NCBI RefSeq assembly: GCF_030297175.1
Contig: NZ_AP028070.1
Location: forward strand, 3,224,001-3,288,000
Length of the DNA: 64,000 nt
From: Marinobacter sp. LA51
GTDB lineage: Bacteria; Pseudomonadota; Gammaproteobacteria; Pseudomonadales; Oleiphilaceae
Direction: 5' to 3'
In this document: positions 35,491-43,966 of the stretch, piece after piece
Position numbering within the stretch: position 1 is the first letter of the stretch
Layout: the number at the start of each line of letters is the position of its first letter
The notes under the pieces: model-generated
Seen by the model: only the letters and a program-made list of their open reading frames with translations
Database searches by the model: none
What the model was told of the DNA's origin: nothing
Translations under genes and position numbers: made by a program

Positions 35491-36763
35491 GGCTTGCGGG
35501 CTCTCCGGCACCGGTCTTCGGTTTGTGGATCACTGCCCGGCGACCGCCCAGCCCCATGGCCTTACGCGCGAACCAGCGTTTCGCCCCGGGCACCAGGTCA
35601 AGCCCCACCAGCCCCGCATCGCGAGCAACAGCCAGCGGTGTCAGGGAGGGACCAAACAGACGGATCAACGAGTCGGAGAACTGGGCGGTCTGTTGCCAGT
35701 CCTGCCGGTGTAGCTGCTGGTAGCGGCTAAGAACCTGCAGATCCCCAAGGGACTGACCCTGCTCCACCGCCAGTCGGAATTGCTCCACCAGCGTCATCAA
35801 ACCTCGCAACGCCAGGTTAAAGCCTTGCCCGGCCACCGGGTGCAATGCGTGGGCGGCGTTACCTACCAGCGCGACGCCGGGTCGCACTGGCTCATCCACG
35901 GTAGACAGCGTTAGCGGGTAGTGGCTGCATTCACCAATGCGAGTGAAGCGACCCAGACGCCAGCCAAACCGCTCCTGCAGTCGCTGGCATTTATCGGCAT
36001 CGTGCAGTGCAAGCACCTGTTCCAGCATTTCATCGCCCAGCGTCCAGACCAGCGCCGATTGTTGGCCGGCCCGGTTGGCCCCGCCATGGGGCAGCAGCGC
36101 CATTGGACCTTCATCGGTGAAGCGTTCGAAGGCGCTGAACTGATGGCTTTCGCTGGTGGATACGTTGGCGATGAGGGCGTTCTGGCCATAACTGCGATGG
36201 CGCACCTGAAATCCGAGTCGCTCCCGCAAACCGGACCGGCCACCATCCGCGACCACCAGGCACTGGGCAGTCATTCGGTGGCTGTCGTCACCGGTTTTAA
36301 GGGCAACGTCCACACCAGCTGCAATCGGTGTCATGTCGACCACTTCCGTGGGCGCCTGCCACTGCACATTGGTCTCAAGCAACTCGCGCATCAGGCAGAG
36401 CCCCATCCAGCGGTTGTCCGCCACGTAGCCCAGGGCATCCTGCTGATGTTCGTCGGCATTCAGGCGGGTGGCACCAAAGCGACCCCGGTCCGACACGTGG
36501 ATGTGCCGAATCGGCGTGGCATGTTCAGACAACCGGCGCCACAGCCCGAGCTCCTCGAAGATCAGCCGTGAGCCCCACGCCAGGGCGGTGGAGCGGGCAT
36601 CGTAGCTGGGCTGGTAGTCTTCGGGTAGCGCATCGGCCGACAGCGGAAAGGCCTCGACCACCGTCACCCGCAGGCTGGGAACCGCGCGGGCCAGCGCCAG
36701 GGCCAGGGTCGCCCCGGCCAGGCCGCCGCCGGCAATGATCAGATCGGTGTCGAATTGGCTCAC
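35483..36763 (-). CDS. ubiH: UbiH, 2-octaprenyl-6-methoxyphenol hydroxylase
   Basis: The 426-residue flavin monooxygenase has LIIAGGGLAGATLALALAR, the RHIHVSDRGRFGATRL segment typical of UbiH (HVSDRG), VVADGGRSGLRERLG and GNAAHALHPVAGQGFNLALRGLMTL. It hydroxylates C1 in ubiquinone synthesis. The start is GTG at 36763, 4 bp after the pepP stop. ubiH and ubiI overlap by 8 bp. Confidence 0.93.
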   Translation of the reverse strand: MSQFDTDLIIAGGGLAGATLALALARAVPSLRVTVVEAFPLSADALPEDYQPSYDARSTALAWGSRLIFEELGLWRRLSEHATPIRHIHVSDRGRFGATRLNADEHQQDALGYVADNRWMGLCLMRELLETNVQWQAPTEVVDMTPIAAGVDVALKTGDDSHRMTAQCLVVADGGRSGLRERLGFQVRHRSYGQNALIANVSTSESHQFSAFERFTDEGPMALLPHGGANRAGQQSALVWTLGDEMLEQVLALHDADKCQRLQERFGWRLGRFTRIGECSHYPLTLSTVDEPVRPGVALVGNAAHALHPVAGQGFNLALRGLMTLVEQFRLAVEQGQSLGDLQVLSRYQQLHRQDWQQTAQFSDSLIRLFGPSLTPLAVARDAGLVGLDLVPGAKRWFARKAMGLGGRRAVIHKPKTGAGEPASHD

Positions 36764-36767
36764 TGGC

Positions 36768-38087
36768 TTAGTCCGCCATCAGGGCTTCAATGTCAGGGAT
36801 GGTCTTGGGAACGCCGTCGGTCAGCACCCGGCAGCCGTCCTTGGTGACCACCACATCGTCTTCGATACGGATGCCGATGCCGCGCCATTTTTCATCGACG
36901 CTGGTGTTGTCCGGTGCAATGTACAGCCCCGGCTCCACCGTCAATGCCATGCCCGGCTCCAGCAGACGCCAGGCATCTCCCACTTTGTAGTCACCCACAT
37001 CGTGCACATCCAGCCCGAGCCAATGTCCGGTGCGATGCATGAAGAAGGGTTTGTAGGCTTCCGCCGCAATGGCGTCATCCAGGGATCCTGACAACAGGCC
37101 GAGGTCAATCAGTCCCTGGGTCAGCACCCGGAGGGCCGCCTCGTGAGGATGGTTCCAGTGGTTACCCGGACGCACCGCGTCAATCGCTGCGTACTGGGCT
37201 GACAACACTACCTCGTACAGAGCGCGCTGTTCCGGACTAAAAGTACCGCTGACCGGGAAGGTGCGGGTAATGTCCGAGGCGTAGCAATCGTACTCGCAGC
37301 CGGCATCGATCAACACCAGATCGCCGTCATTAAGCGGTGCACTGTTTTCGATGTAGTGGAGGATGCAGCCATTGGCGCCGCCACCGACGATGGACGGGTA
37401 AGCCGTGGAGCGGGCACCGTGATCCATAAAGGTGTGGATCAGCTCCGCCTCCAGGTTGTACTCATTGCCGCCTCGACGTGCACGTTTCATGGCACGGCAA
37501 TGCGCCTCCGCACTGATCTCGGCAGCCTTGGCCATCACCTTGATTTCATTGGCGCTCTTGAACAGACGCAGGTCGTGAAGGAAATGCTCCAGCGACACGA
37601 ATTCGCCCGGCGGGTGGGCTCCGGTGCGGACCTTGCTGCGAATGGTCTTGACCCACTCCATCACCTTGCCGTCAAAGTGCTGGTCTTTGCCCAGCGGGTA
37701 GTAGACCCGGCTGCGGCCTTCGATCATGCCCGGCAGGATGTCGTCGATGTCGGAAATCGGGAACGCATCGTCCAGGCCATAGCGCTCGATAGCCCCCTCT
37801 GGGCCTACCAGAAAGCCATCCCAAAGCTCTTTCTCGGGATTGCGTTCCTTGCAGAACAGTACGGACTCGCCATGCTCTCGACCGGGAATCAGCGCCAGTA
37901 CGGCCTCAGGCTCGCCAAAGCCAGTCAGGTACTGAAAATCACTGTCCTGGCGGAACGGGTGCAGCACGTCGCGATTGCGCACTCGCTCCGGAGCTGCCGG
38001 AATGATCGCAATGCTCTCAGGGGCCATGCGCTCCATCAGCTTGCGACGGCGCTCGGCAAATTCCTTAACGGGTATCAGGGACGACAT
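36768..38087 (-). CDS. pepP: PepP, Xaa-Pro aminopeptidase P
   Basis: The 439-residue M24 metallopeptidase removes N-terminal residues before proline. Metal ligands are visible in LVLIDAGCEYDCYASDITRTFPVSG (two Asp), HRTGHWLGLDVHDVG (His), LTVEPGLYI (Glu) and GIRIEDDVVVT (Glu). The N-terminal AMP_N domain begins IPVKEFAERRRKLMERM. It leads pepP-ubiH-ubiI, the standard gammaproteobacterial layout. Confidence 0.96.
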   Translation of the reverse strand: MSSLIPVKEFAERRRKLMERMAPESIAIIPAAPERVRNRDVLHPFRQDSDFQYLTGFGEPEAVLALIPGREHGESVLFCKERNPEKELWDGFLVGPEGAIERYGLDDAFPISDIDDILPGMIEGRSRVYYPLGKDQHFDGKVMEWVKTIRSKVRTGAHPPGEFVSLEHFLHDLRLFKSANEIKVMAKAAEISAEAHCRAMKRARRGGNEYNLEAELIHTFMDHGARSTAYPSIVGGGANGCILHYIENSAPLNDGDLVLIDAGCEYDCYASDITRTFPVSGTFSPEQRALYEVVLSAQYAAIDAVRPGNHWNHPHEAALRVLTQGLIDLGLLSGSLDDAIAAEAYKPFFMHRTGHWLGLDVHDVGDYKVGDAWRLLEPGMALTVEPGLYIAPDNTSVDEKWRGIGIRIEDDVVVTKDGCRVLTDGVPKTIPDIEALMAD

Positions 38088-38113
38088 AAACTCTCCCGCA
38101 ATGATTGATCTGC

Positions 38114-38713
38114 TTAGTGCAGGGTCGGCGATGGCGAAGCCGGTCGCTCTGGTTCGTTGAACTCGGTGAAGACCGCCAGCGCCCCCAGCCGGATATATTC
38201 GGTAATTTCCAGCAGCTGTTGCTCGCTCTCGTCGCTGGCCTCTTCGTCATCCGCGAGTTGACTGATCGCGACCATGTCTTCGATCAGTTCGCGGATTTCA
38301 TCGGGTGCCTGCCCGAGGGCTTCACCGGCAGTCAGTGCCATGCCCTCAAGGAAACCACGGACCCAGGCCACCAGGGCCTCCAGACGCTGCTCGATAGCGT
38401 AATCATCGTCCGGCAGCAAAGGATGGAAACTCATGTCGGTCGATTTCAAGTGCGACAGCGTCTGGTCATACGCCTTATTCATGAATGGCGCCAGATCTTC
38501 GGAATCATCGGCCGCGTTTTCGGGCAGCCCCATGTGCTCACACACCATATTCAGCCATTCCGGCTCGTCAATACGTGAGCCGGCCGCCAGCCGACCACAG
38601 AGCACACCGTGCAGCTCGGACGGATGACTGAACGCCTTGTGAGCGGTAAATACGTTGGCCCAGCGCTCGAATTCAGCGGCGCGGGCAGCACCGGAGGTAT
38701 CGGTTTCGGACAT
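38114..38713 (-). CDS. UPF0149/YecA-family protein (YgfB-like)
   Basis: The 199-residue acidic protein has HPSELHGVLCGRLAAGSRI and a C-terminal EFNEPERP tail, the YgfB/UPF0149 pattern (all-helical). In pseudomonads such a gene lies directly upstream of pepP, as here (26 bp). YgfB in Pseudomonas aeruginosa affects ampDh3 regulation, but the general role is unclear. The ATG at 38713 is the family start; an ATG four codons earlier (38725) is possible. The open frame to 38914 overlaps the divergent DUF2796 gene and was left out. Confidence 0.88.
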   Translation of the reverse strand: MSETDTSGAARAAEFERWANVFTAHKAFSHPSELHGVLCGRLAAGSRIDEPEWLNMVCEHMGLPENAADDSEDLAPFMNKAYDQTLSHLKSTDMSFHPLLPDDDYAIEQRLEALVAWVRGFLEGMALTAGEALGQAPDEIRELIEDMVAISQLADDEEASDESEQQLLEITEYIRLGALAVFTEFNEPERPASPSPTLH

Positions 38714-38813
38714 GAACCGTGCCATTCCTGTGTTGTTGAATGAAGTTTCTATCCTAGCATTCAGGCGCATCCAAGACACTTTTCCATTGCCAATCCCGGC
38801 GCAACCGGACAAA

Positions 38814-38825
38814 ATGTTATAACAT
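38814..38825. promoter_or_regulatory. Zur-like palindrome upstream of the DUF2796 gene
   Basis: ATGTTATAACAT is a perfect 12-bp palindrome preceded by AAA. It resembles the core of the gammaproteobacterial Zur box (GAAATGTTATA half site), though the two halves overlap and are shorter than the consensus. It is 25 bp upstream of the ATG of a gene type known to be zinc-regulated. Confidence 0.6.
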
Positions 38826-38850
38826 ATCAATTCAGATAAGAGACCACGCC

Positions 38851-39426
38851 ATGCTCTCCACCACAACCCGCCTACTGCCACTACCAGTGCTACTGCTGAG
38901 CGCCCTGACCGCATCCGCCGAAAATCTGAATGCCCATCAGCACGGTCAAGCAGAACTGCAACTCGCTATGGACGGCCAACTGGTTGAACTGATGGCCTTA
39001 TCACCCGCCCATAATTTACTGGGATTCGAGCACGAACCCCGCACGGAAGCAGAACAGGAAGCCGTAGAGTCAGCGCTTACATGGCTAACGGAAACCCCAC
39101 TTATCAATACCGTGAGCGGATCCTGCAGCATTCAGACCAGCGAAGTTCACTACGCTTTTGCGGGCGACGATGGCGATGATGCTCATCATGAGGAGCATGG
39201 CGATCATGAACACGAACACCACGAAAGTGGGGAGGTCACTCACACCGACATTGAAGCTTTCCAGACCCTGATTTGCCCGGACCTGGCCCATGACAGCCAG
39301 TTGGTCACGTCGCTGAGCGAGCAGTTTCCGGCCATCGAAGATCTGGATATCGAATGGGCCGGGCCTGAGGGTCAAGGCGCCCTGCGCCTGGAGCAGGGCA
39401 TTACGGAATTTAGCCTTAAACCCTGA
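38851..39426 (+). CDS. zrgA: DUF2796 (ZrgA-like) periplasmic zinc protein
   Basis: The 191-residue precursor has a signal peptide (ending ASA), the conserved AHQHGQAELQLAMDGQLVELMALSPAHNLLGFEHEP region, and a His/Asp/Glu-rich metal-binding stretch (HHEEHGDHEHEHH, about 115-127). Homologues (ZrgA of Vibrio, PA4063 of Pseudomonas) are Zur-controlled and help zinc acquisition. The Zur-like palindrome just upstream supports this. It is convergent with the DUF3299 gene (2 bp between stops). Confidence 0.88.
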   Translation: MLSTTTRLLPLPVLLLSALTASAENLNAHQHGQAELQLAMDGQLVELMALSPAHNLLGFEHEPRTEAEQEAVESALTWLTETPLINTVSGSCSIQTSEVHYAFAGDDGDDAHHEEHGDHEHEHHESGEVTHTDIEAFQTLICPDLAHDSQLVTSLSEQFPAIEDLDIEWAGPEGQGALRLEQGITEFSLKP

Positions 39427-39428
39427 AC

Positions 39429-39986
39429 TTACTGCTCATAAGGCTCCACGGACTTCGCAACGATCGAGTACGATGAGGTACCCAGGTCATTCTCGGTGCG
39501 CTCGATGACCAGCGTTCCTTCAATCCAGACCGGGTCGTACAGGGCTTCCAGCTTGAAGCCCTCGTGATACTTTACGTGGATGATCTGATTGGGCGGTGGT
39601 GGCGGCACATGGATACAGGCTCCGTAGTAGGGAACCAGAAAAAACTCAAGGATTTCCATATCCTGGGTGGTCTTCAGAGGCACGACGAAACCGGGAATTC
39701 GCGCATCGACATCGGACATCTCCGGCACAACACGACCGGTCATGATCTCGTCCGGTAGCAGTGCCGGGCCATCGCCCTCATGCTCTACTTCTGGCATATT
39801 TTCCAGCAGGGCCAGATCCTCAGCCGGCATCAACTCCAGCCAGTCCAGCTCCCGGGGCTCGGCGTGGACAGAGAGCGACTGCCCAAGGACGACAAACAAC
39901 GCAGCGCACACGAAGCCACGGCGGAGCGTTTGAGAGAGTGTCCTAAAAACGAATGGGCAGAGAGCAAATCGGGGAAGACAAAACAT
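39429..39986 (-). CDS. DUF3299 family exported protein (zinc-responsive locus)
   Basis: The 185-residue protein has an N-terminal hydrophobic export segment and DUF3299 features: DWLELMPAEDLALL, ARIPGFVVPL, FFLVPYYGACIHVPPPPPNQIIHV. Function unknown; its homologue in Pseudomonas (PA4066) lies with the DUF2796 and ABC genes and is zinc-regulated. The gene is inverted relative to the other three. The ATG at 39986 was chosen with GGAG upstream; a TTG at 40028 gives a longer leader. Confidence 0.85.
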   Translation of the reverse strand: MFCLPRFALCPFVFRTLSQTLRRGFVCAALFVVLGQSLSVHAEPRELDWLELMPAEDLALLENMPEVEHEGDGPALLPDEIMTGRVVPEMSDVDARIPGFVVPLKTTQDMEILEFFLVPYYGACIHVPPPPPNQIIHVKYHEGFKLEALYDPVWIEGTLVIERTENDLGTSSYSIVAKSVEPYEQ

Positions 39987-40055
39987 CAGAACGCGGTCTC
40001 CAGAAAACGGGGCACGGGATTTCGGCAATCATACACCGGACACCAGACGAGCTAC

Positions 40056-40772
40056 ATGGCTAGTACGACGGAATTAATCGATCTGAACGAACAACACCCC
40101 ATCCGGGCGTTGGCAACTGCCGATCTCAGCTATCAATGGGGGCCGGAACAACCGACTCTGACCTTTCCAGACCTGAGTCTGCCACTGGGCCAACACCTGT
40201 TTCTTCGAGGAGCCAGTGGCAGTGGCAAGAGCACACTGCTGAGCCTGCTGTCTGGCATGCTCACGCCTGACGCCGGCACCGTGCGCATCCTGGGCAGCCA
40301 GCTGGACCGACTTGGTGCCGGCCAGAGGGATCGATTCAGAGCCAATCACATTGGCGTGATTTTCCAGCAGTTCAACCTTGTTCCCTACCTCACCGCCGAA
40401 GCCAATGTCACCCTGCCATGCCGCCTGTCGGCACAACGCCGGGATGCTACGGACCCTGAGCCGATCCACGAAGCCCACAGACTGTTAACTGCACTGGCCA
40501 TTCCCCAGAGCTGCTGGCACCGAAAAGTGACCCAACTGAGCATCGGCCAGCAACAGCGCATCGCCGCCGCCCGGGCATTGATAGGAGGCCCGAGTCTGAT
40601 TCTTGCAGATGAGCCCACCTCAGCCCTCGACAGCGACAACCGGGACCGGTTTCTGGATCTTCTACTGACGCTGGCCGAAGCCCGCAATACCTCGGTAGTG
40701 TTTGTCAGTCACGACCGCGCCCTGGCCCAACACTTTGACCACCAGGTGGAACTGGAGGGAGCTGCATCATGA
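40056..40772 (+). CDS. LolD/MacB-type ABC ATPase of the zinc-responsive locus
   Basis: The 238-residue ATPase has Walker [10 protein letters not shown], a Q-loop [16 protein letters not shown], the signature [15 protein letters not shown] and Walker [22 protein letters not shown] is typical of the LolD/MacB group that pairs with FtsX-like permeases. It overlaps the permease gene (ATGA). In zrg-type loci this pair is required for full zinc uptake, with an unclear mechanism. The ATG at 40056 is followed by a typical N-terminus; the ribosome site is weak. Confidence 0.88.
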   Translation: MASTTELIDLNEQHPIRALATADLSYQWGPEQPTLTFPDLSLPLGQHLFLRGASGSGKSTLLSLLSGMLTPDAGTVRILGSQLDRLGAGQRDRFRANHIGVIFQQFNLVPYLTAEANVTLPCRLSAQRRDATDPEPIHEAHRLLTALAIPQSCWHRKVTQLSIGQQQRIAAARALIGGPSLILADEPTSALDSDNRDRFLDLLLTLAEARNTSVVFVSHDRALAQHFDHQVELEGAAS

Positions 40773-42043
40773 GCACTCGCCTGGCACTTTCTCTGGCGGG
40801 CGCCAGCTTGTGGCACCGCCGCCGGGTCCTGGCACTGGTCTGCCTGACCCTCACCCTCAGCGTAACGCTGTTGTTGGGCATCCAGTACCTCCGTACTGAA
40901 GTTAAGGAATCGTTCACCAGCACTGTTAGCGACACCGACCTCATCATCGGCGCCCGCAGCGGGCAGCTGAATCTGCTGCTGTACACGGTGTTCCACTTGG
41001 GGGATCCCACCAACAACATTCGCTGGTCTACTTTTCAGGAACTGGAAGCGGACGAGCGAATCGATTGGTTGATCCCCATATCACTCGGGGACACCTACCG
41101 GGGCTCCCGGGTCATCGGCACCAACGACAACTTTCTTGAACGGTTCCAGTACGGCCGCGGCCAGTCGTTGCAGCTTGCGCAGGGTCGCTGGTTTGACAGT
41201 GTGTTCGATGTCGTCCTGGGGGCCAATGTAGCCGAGAAATTCGACCATGCCGTGGGCGACAGTATCGTACTGTCCCACGGCGGTGGCCGAACCAGCTTTT
41301 CCAATCACGACGACACCCCCTTCCATGTTACTGGGATTCTAGAAAGCACCGGAACCCCTGTGGACCAGGCGGTTTACATCAGCCTTTCGGGCATGGAAGC
41401 CATGCACGTTGGCTGGGAATCCGGGGTGGCCATTCCCGGTCGCACCCTGACGCCGGAAGAGGCGGAGCAGCGCGACTTCACCCCGAGCGCAATAACGGCT
41501 GCCTTTGCCGGACTCGAACGCAAGATCCTCACCTTTCAGGTTCAACGCGAGCTCAATGAGAACACCAGTGAACCTTTATCGGCCATCTTGCCCGGAGTTG
41601 CCCTGAGCGAATTGTGGAGACTCATGCGCCAATTTGAGCGGGCCTTAATCGGCATTACCGGCTTTGTGGTGGTTATCAGCCTACTGGGACTGGCGGCCGT
41701 GCTGCTGACACTGCAGGCTCAACGCTCCCACGAAATTGCGGTACTGCGCGCAATTGGCGCATCGCCCGGACTGGTCGGCCTGCTCTACGTAATCGAAGCC
41801 GTTGTCCTGGCCCTTGTCGCCTGTATCCTGGCGCTGCTGATCGGAGCGGTGGCGGTAACGGCACTGGCGCCCTGGCTTCAGGCCAGCTATGGCCTGCAGA
41901 TTCAGCTCCGCCCGTTGAGTGCAGTGGAATGGGGCCTGCTGGCTTCAGTGCCCATGGCCGCATTGCTGGTAGCCCTGATTCCGGGCATCCGGACCTGGAA
42001 GCAAAGCCGCTCACTGGGGTTGGGTGAGGTGGCTGAACCGTGA
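40769..42043 (+). CDS. FtsX/MacB-like ABC permease of the zinc-responsive locus
   Basis: The 424-residue protein has the four-helix FtsX plan: one helix at about 20-42, a large extracytoplasmic domain, then three helices (about 290-400). Signatures are RRRVLALVCLTLTLSVTLLLGIQYLRTEVKESF and RSHEIAVLRAIGASPGLVGLLYVIEAVVLALV. It couples ATP hydrolysis to a mechanical action in the periplasm rather than classical import. It is the fourth member of the Zrg-like set. Confidence 0.88.
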   Translation: MSTRLALSLAGASLWHRRRVLALVCLTLTLSVTLLLGIQYLRTEVKESFTSTVSDTDLIIGARSGQLNLLLYTVFHLGDPTNNIRWSTFQELEADERIDWLIPISLGDTYRGSRVIGTNDNFLERFQYGRGQSLQLAQGRWFDSVFDVVLGANVAEKFDHAVGDSIVLSHGGGRTSFSNHDDTPFHVTGILESTGTPVDQAVYISLSGMEAMHVGWESGVAIPGRTLTPEEAEQRDFTPSAITAAFAGLERKILTFQVQRELNENTSEPLSAILPGVALSELWRLMRQFERALIGITGFVVVISLLGLAAVLLTLQAQRSHEIAVLRAIGASPGLVGLLYVIEAVVLALVACILALLIGAVAVTALAPWLQASYGLQIQLRPLSAVEWGLLASVPMAALLVALIPGIRTWKQSRSLGLGEVAEP

Positions 42044-42145
42044 CTGGCGTCAACACCGGGGTGTAATGACATCCCTGTAAATTGACCGACTTAGCGTCCG
42101 CACTTATAGTTACCTGCAATGAAAACAACCAATGCTGGGCACGCG

Positions 42146-42352
42146 ATGGAACAGTCCGAAGTACAGGCATTAGCGGACAAGCTCGATAAGCTGATCGAGC
42201 GCTGTCAGAAACTGGAGCGGGACAACACCACGCTGCGGGAGCTGCAGGATGACTGGAACCGGGAACGGGCCCAGTTAATGCACAAGAATGATCTTGCGAA
42301 AAACAAGATCGAAGCCATGATTGGTCGCCTGCGGGCACTGGAGCACCACTGA
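42146..42352 (+). CDS. TIGR02449-like coiled-coil protein upstream of zapA (ZapB-like)
   Basis: This 68-residue coiled coil (MEQSEVQALADKLDKLIERCQKLERDNTTLRELQDDWNRERAQL, then NKIEAMIGRLRALE) overlaps the zapA start by one base. Such small coiled-coil proteins sit beside zapA and 6S RNA in pseudomonads and may act with ZapA in the divisome. An in-frame ATG at 42119 would add nine residues not typical of the family; neither start has a strong ribosome site. Confidence 0.82.
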   Translation: MEQSEVQALADKLDKLIERCQKLERDNTTLRELQDDWNRERAQLMHKNDLAKNKIEAMIGRLRALEHH

Positions 42353-42648
42353 TGTCGAAGCAGTCCACCACCGCTGAGGTAAAGATTCTCGATAAGGAGT
42401 ATCTGGTTGCTTGCCCTGACGAAGAGCGTGACGCTCTGACCCGTGCTGCCCGTCATCTCGATAGCAAAATGCGGGAGATTCGCGCCAGCGGGAAGGTGTT
42501 CGGCACCGAACGCATTGCGGTCATGGCTGCCCTGAACATCACCCATGAACTGCTTGAGCGAGACACCATGTCTGATACTACCAGCTCCGTTCTGAAGGCG
42601 ATGGACAGCAAGCTGAACAATGCTCTGGGCGATTCGTCCGGACAGTAA
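42352..42648 (+). CDS. zapA: ZapA, cell-division FtsZ-ring-associated protein
   Basis: The 98-residue protein has the ZapA pattern: AEVKILDKEYLVACPDEERDALTRAARHLDSKMREIRASGKVFGTERIAVMAALNI, a small globular head followed by a C-terminal helix. It bundles FtsZ filaments. It precedes the 6S RNA gene, the standard zapA-ssrS-fau arrangement. Confidence 0.94.
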   Translation: MSKQSTTAEVKILDKEYLVACPDEERDALTRAARHLDSKMREIRASGKVFGTERIAVMAALNITHELLERDTMSDTTSSVLKAMDSKLNNALGDSSGQ

Positions 42649-42687
42649 CCACTGCGTAAATTTTGGTAAGGGTTTCCGAAACAGGTG

Positions 42688-42718
42688 TTGCAATCGGCCC
42701 CGGCAGTACCCGTATAAT
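42688..42718 (+). promoter_or_regulatory. Sigma70-type promoter of 6S RNA
   Basis: TTGCAA (42688-42693) and a perfect TATAAT (42713-42718), separated by 19 bp, lie immediately before the mature 6S RNA 5' end. Confidence 0.6.
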
Positions 42719-42727
42719 GAGGTCAAC

Positions 42728-42903
42728 TTCCTGGGCTGTGCGGGATATTCGGATACGTCCTCGAGCCGATGCGCATTACCCAGGTGGCTACTTTAGGGCA
42801 TTGTGAGCACGTCCCCGTCAGGGGAAAGCCTAATATGTCACAGCGGCCACCGACCTTGAACTTTGGGTTCAAGGGCAACATCCGATAACGGCAGCCCGGG
42901 AAG
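42728..42903 (+). ncRNA. ssrS: 6S RNA
   Basis: A region of about 176 nt lies between zapA and the cyclo-ligase gene, where 6S RNA is found in gammaproteobacteria. The 5' TTCCTGGGCTG pairs with the 3' CAGCCCGGGAA (one G-U), closing the long rod. Internal landmarks are CCTCGAGCCGATG in the 5' half and the CCTTGAACTTTGGGTTCAAGG hairpin in the 3' half, as in pseudomonad 6S. It binds sigma70 RNA polymerase in stationary phase. Ends are approximate. Confidence 0.9.
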
Positions 42904-42910
42904 CTTTATT

Positions 42911-43558
42911 TTGAGCCAGTTTATCGCCCCTCAACCGTTCGATACCCAGCGAAATACCCGATCTCGCAGTGACCTGCGCAAGCACCTACGCCAGCAACGA
43001 CGAGCGCTTCCCTACGAACAGCAGCAACAGGCCGCAGAACAGCTCGCGCTGAATCTACTGACCCACCCTGATTTGCACCGGGCACGCCATATCGCTATCT
43101 ACCTGCCCAACGATGGCGAGATCGACCCCAGATTGTATATGGATCTTGCTGAACGCAAAGGTGTTCGCTTTTATTTACCGGTTCTGCACCCGATTCACAC
43201 CGGCACACTGGTGTTCAGCCCCTTCACCGACACGTCTGAACTGAAAGCCAATCGATTCGGCATACCGGAGCCTGCTTTCAGCAAAGGCCTGAAACGACCT
43301 GCCTGGGCCCTGGATGCGGTGTTGTTTCCATTGGTGGGTTTTGACGAGAACGGTGGCCGGCTAGGTATGGGCGGCGGATTTTACGATCGTACGTTCGCTT
43401 TCACGCGAGTGCGTCCGAGGTTGGCGCCCAAACTTATCGGGCTAGCCCATGATTTTCAGAGAGTGCAGGAGTTACCGACTGAGACCTGGGATATACCGCT
43501 GCATGGCGTGGTGACGGACCAACGCTGCTACCGATTCCGGCGACTGTCGACGGCCTGA
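42911..43558 (+). CDS. 5-formyltetrahydrofolate cyclo-ligase (YgfA/FAU1)
   Basis: The 215-residue enzyme converts 5-formyl-THF to 5,10-methenyl-THF with ATP. Signatures are RSDLRKHLRQQRRALP at the N-terminus, ATP/folate-site IYLPNDGEID, and the C-terminal DAVLFPLVGFDENGGRLGMGGGFYDRTF. The first part of the open frame (from ATG 42863) lies inside 6S RNA, so the TTG at 42911 just after ssrS, with GGGAAG 8 bp upstream, is the more likely start. Cotranscription with 6S RNA is usual. Confidence 0.9.
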   Translation: MSQFIAPQPFDTQRNTRSRSDLRKHLRQQRRALPYEQQQQAAEQLALNLLTHPDLHRARHIAIYLPNDGEIDPRLYMDLAERKGVRFYLPVLHPIHTGTLVFSPFTDTSELKANRFGIPEPAFSKGLKRPAWALDAVLFPLVGFDENGGRLGMGGGFYDRTFAFTRVRPRLAPKLIGLAHDFQRVQELPTETWDIPLHGVVTDQRCYRFRRLSTA

Positions 43559-43692
43559 TAGGCATCCATGTTGATGCTGGAGTATGCGCGGGATGGAGCT
43601 TCGGATGCCTGAATGGTCGTAAACCCAGTAATCACAAGGCCGGCAGCGAAAATCAGTACGACGGCTTTGATGATGTCAGGTTTGCCACCCAT
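43528..43692 (-). CDS. Small single-helix membrane protein, 54 residues, unknown
   Basis: The minus-strand ORF of 54 codons plus stop begins MGGKPDIIKAVVLIFAAGL, with one hydrophobic helix (about residues 9-24) and a polar tail rich in Ser, Asp and Arg. AAGGAAG lies 4 nt upstream of its ATG, a good ribosome site. It overlaps the 3' end of the cyclo-ligase gene by 31 bp, tail to tail. I do not recognise a family. The combination of a strong ribosome site and a clean N-terminal helix suggests a real small protein. Confidence 0.55.
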   Translation of the reverse strand: MGGKPDIIKAVVLIFAAGLVITGFTTIQASEAPSRAYSSINMDAYQAVDSRRNR

Positions 43693-43890
43693 GGTCTTCT
43701 TCCTTCAAAAATTTTTGCTAAAAGACTGGAAAATCAGCCGACTATTCTTGTTATTAAGAATTAGTCGAAAGATTATCACGCATCTTCAGTTTTACAATTT
43801 TTGACAGGTTACCATTAGGTAATATTTTGCCCGCTATGCGCGGGGACGGCCTGTAAAATACAGCCGGGAGTGGACGCCAAGCCGGAAAGA
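43693..43890. other. AT-rich intergenic region upstream of the small membrane ORF
   Basis: This stretch is markedly AT-rich from about 43693 to 43830 compared with its neighbours, consistent with a promoter for the minus-strand small ORF. A CCCGC-TATGC-GCGGG hairpin lies at 43831-43845. No convincing gene was seen. Confidence 0.4.
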
Positions 43891-43966
43891 CGTTCCAAAA
43901 CCCGCTCAAGTACATCCATGTAGCGCTTGAGCTCCGCCATCCATGGCTCCGCACAGTTTTGGAACG
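43891..43966. repeat. Nested inverted repeat downstream of ilvA
   Basis: CGTTCCAAAAC (43891-43901) pairs perfectly with GTTTTGGAACG (43956-43966), and inside it GCTCAAG (43904-43910) pairs with CTTGAGC (43926-43932). The outer stem can extend imperfectly on both sides (AAGCCGGAAAGA against CCTTTTCGGCC). It could be a structured RNA, a remnant of a small mobile repeat, or a 3' processing element of ilvA. It is not a simple terminator, because no T-run follows. Confidence 0.55.

Noticed and set aside
42863..42910. ATG start for the cyclo-ligase inside 6S RNA
   Set aside because: The encoded residues are not conserved in the enzyme family and overlap a structured RNA; the TTG at 42911 has a better ribosome site.
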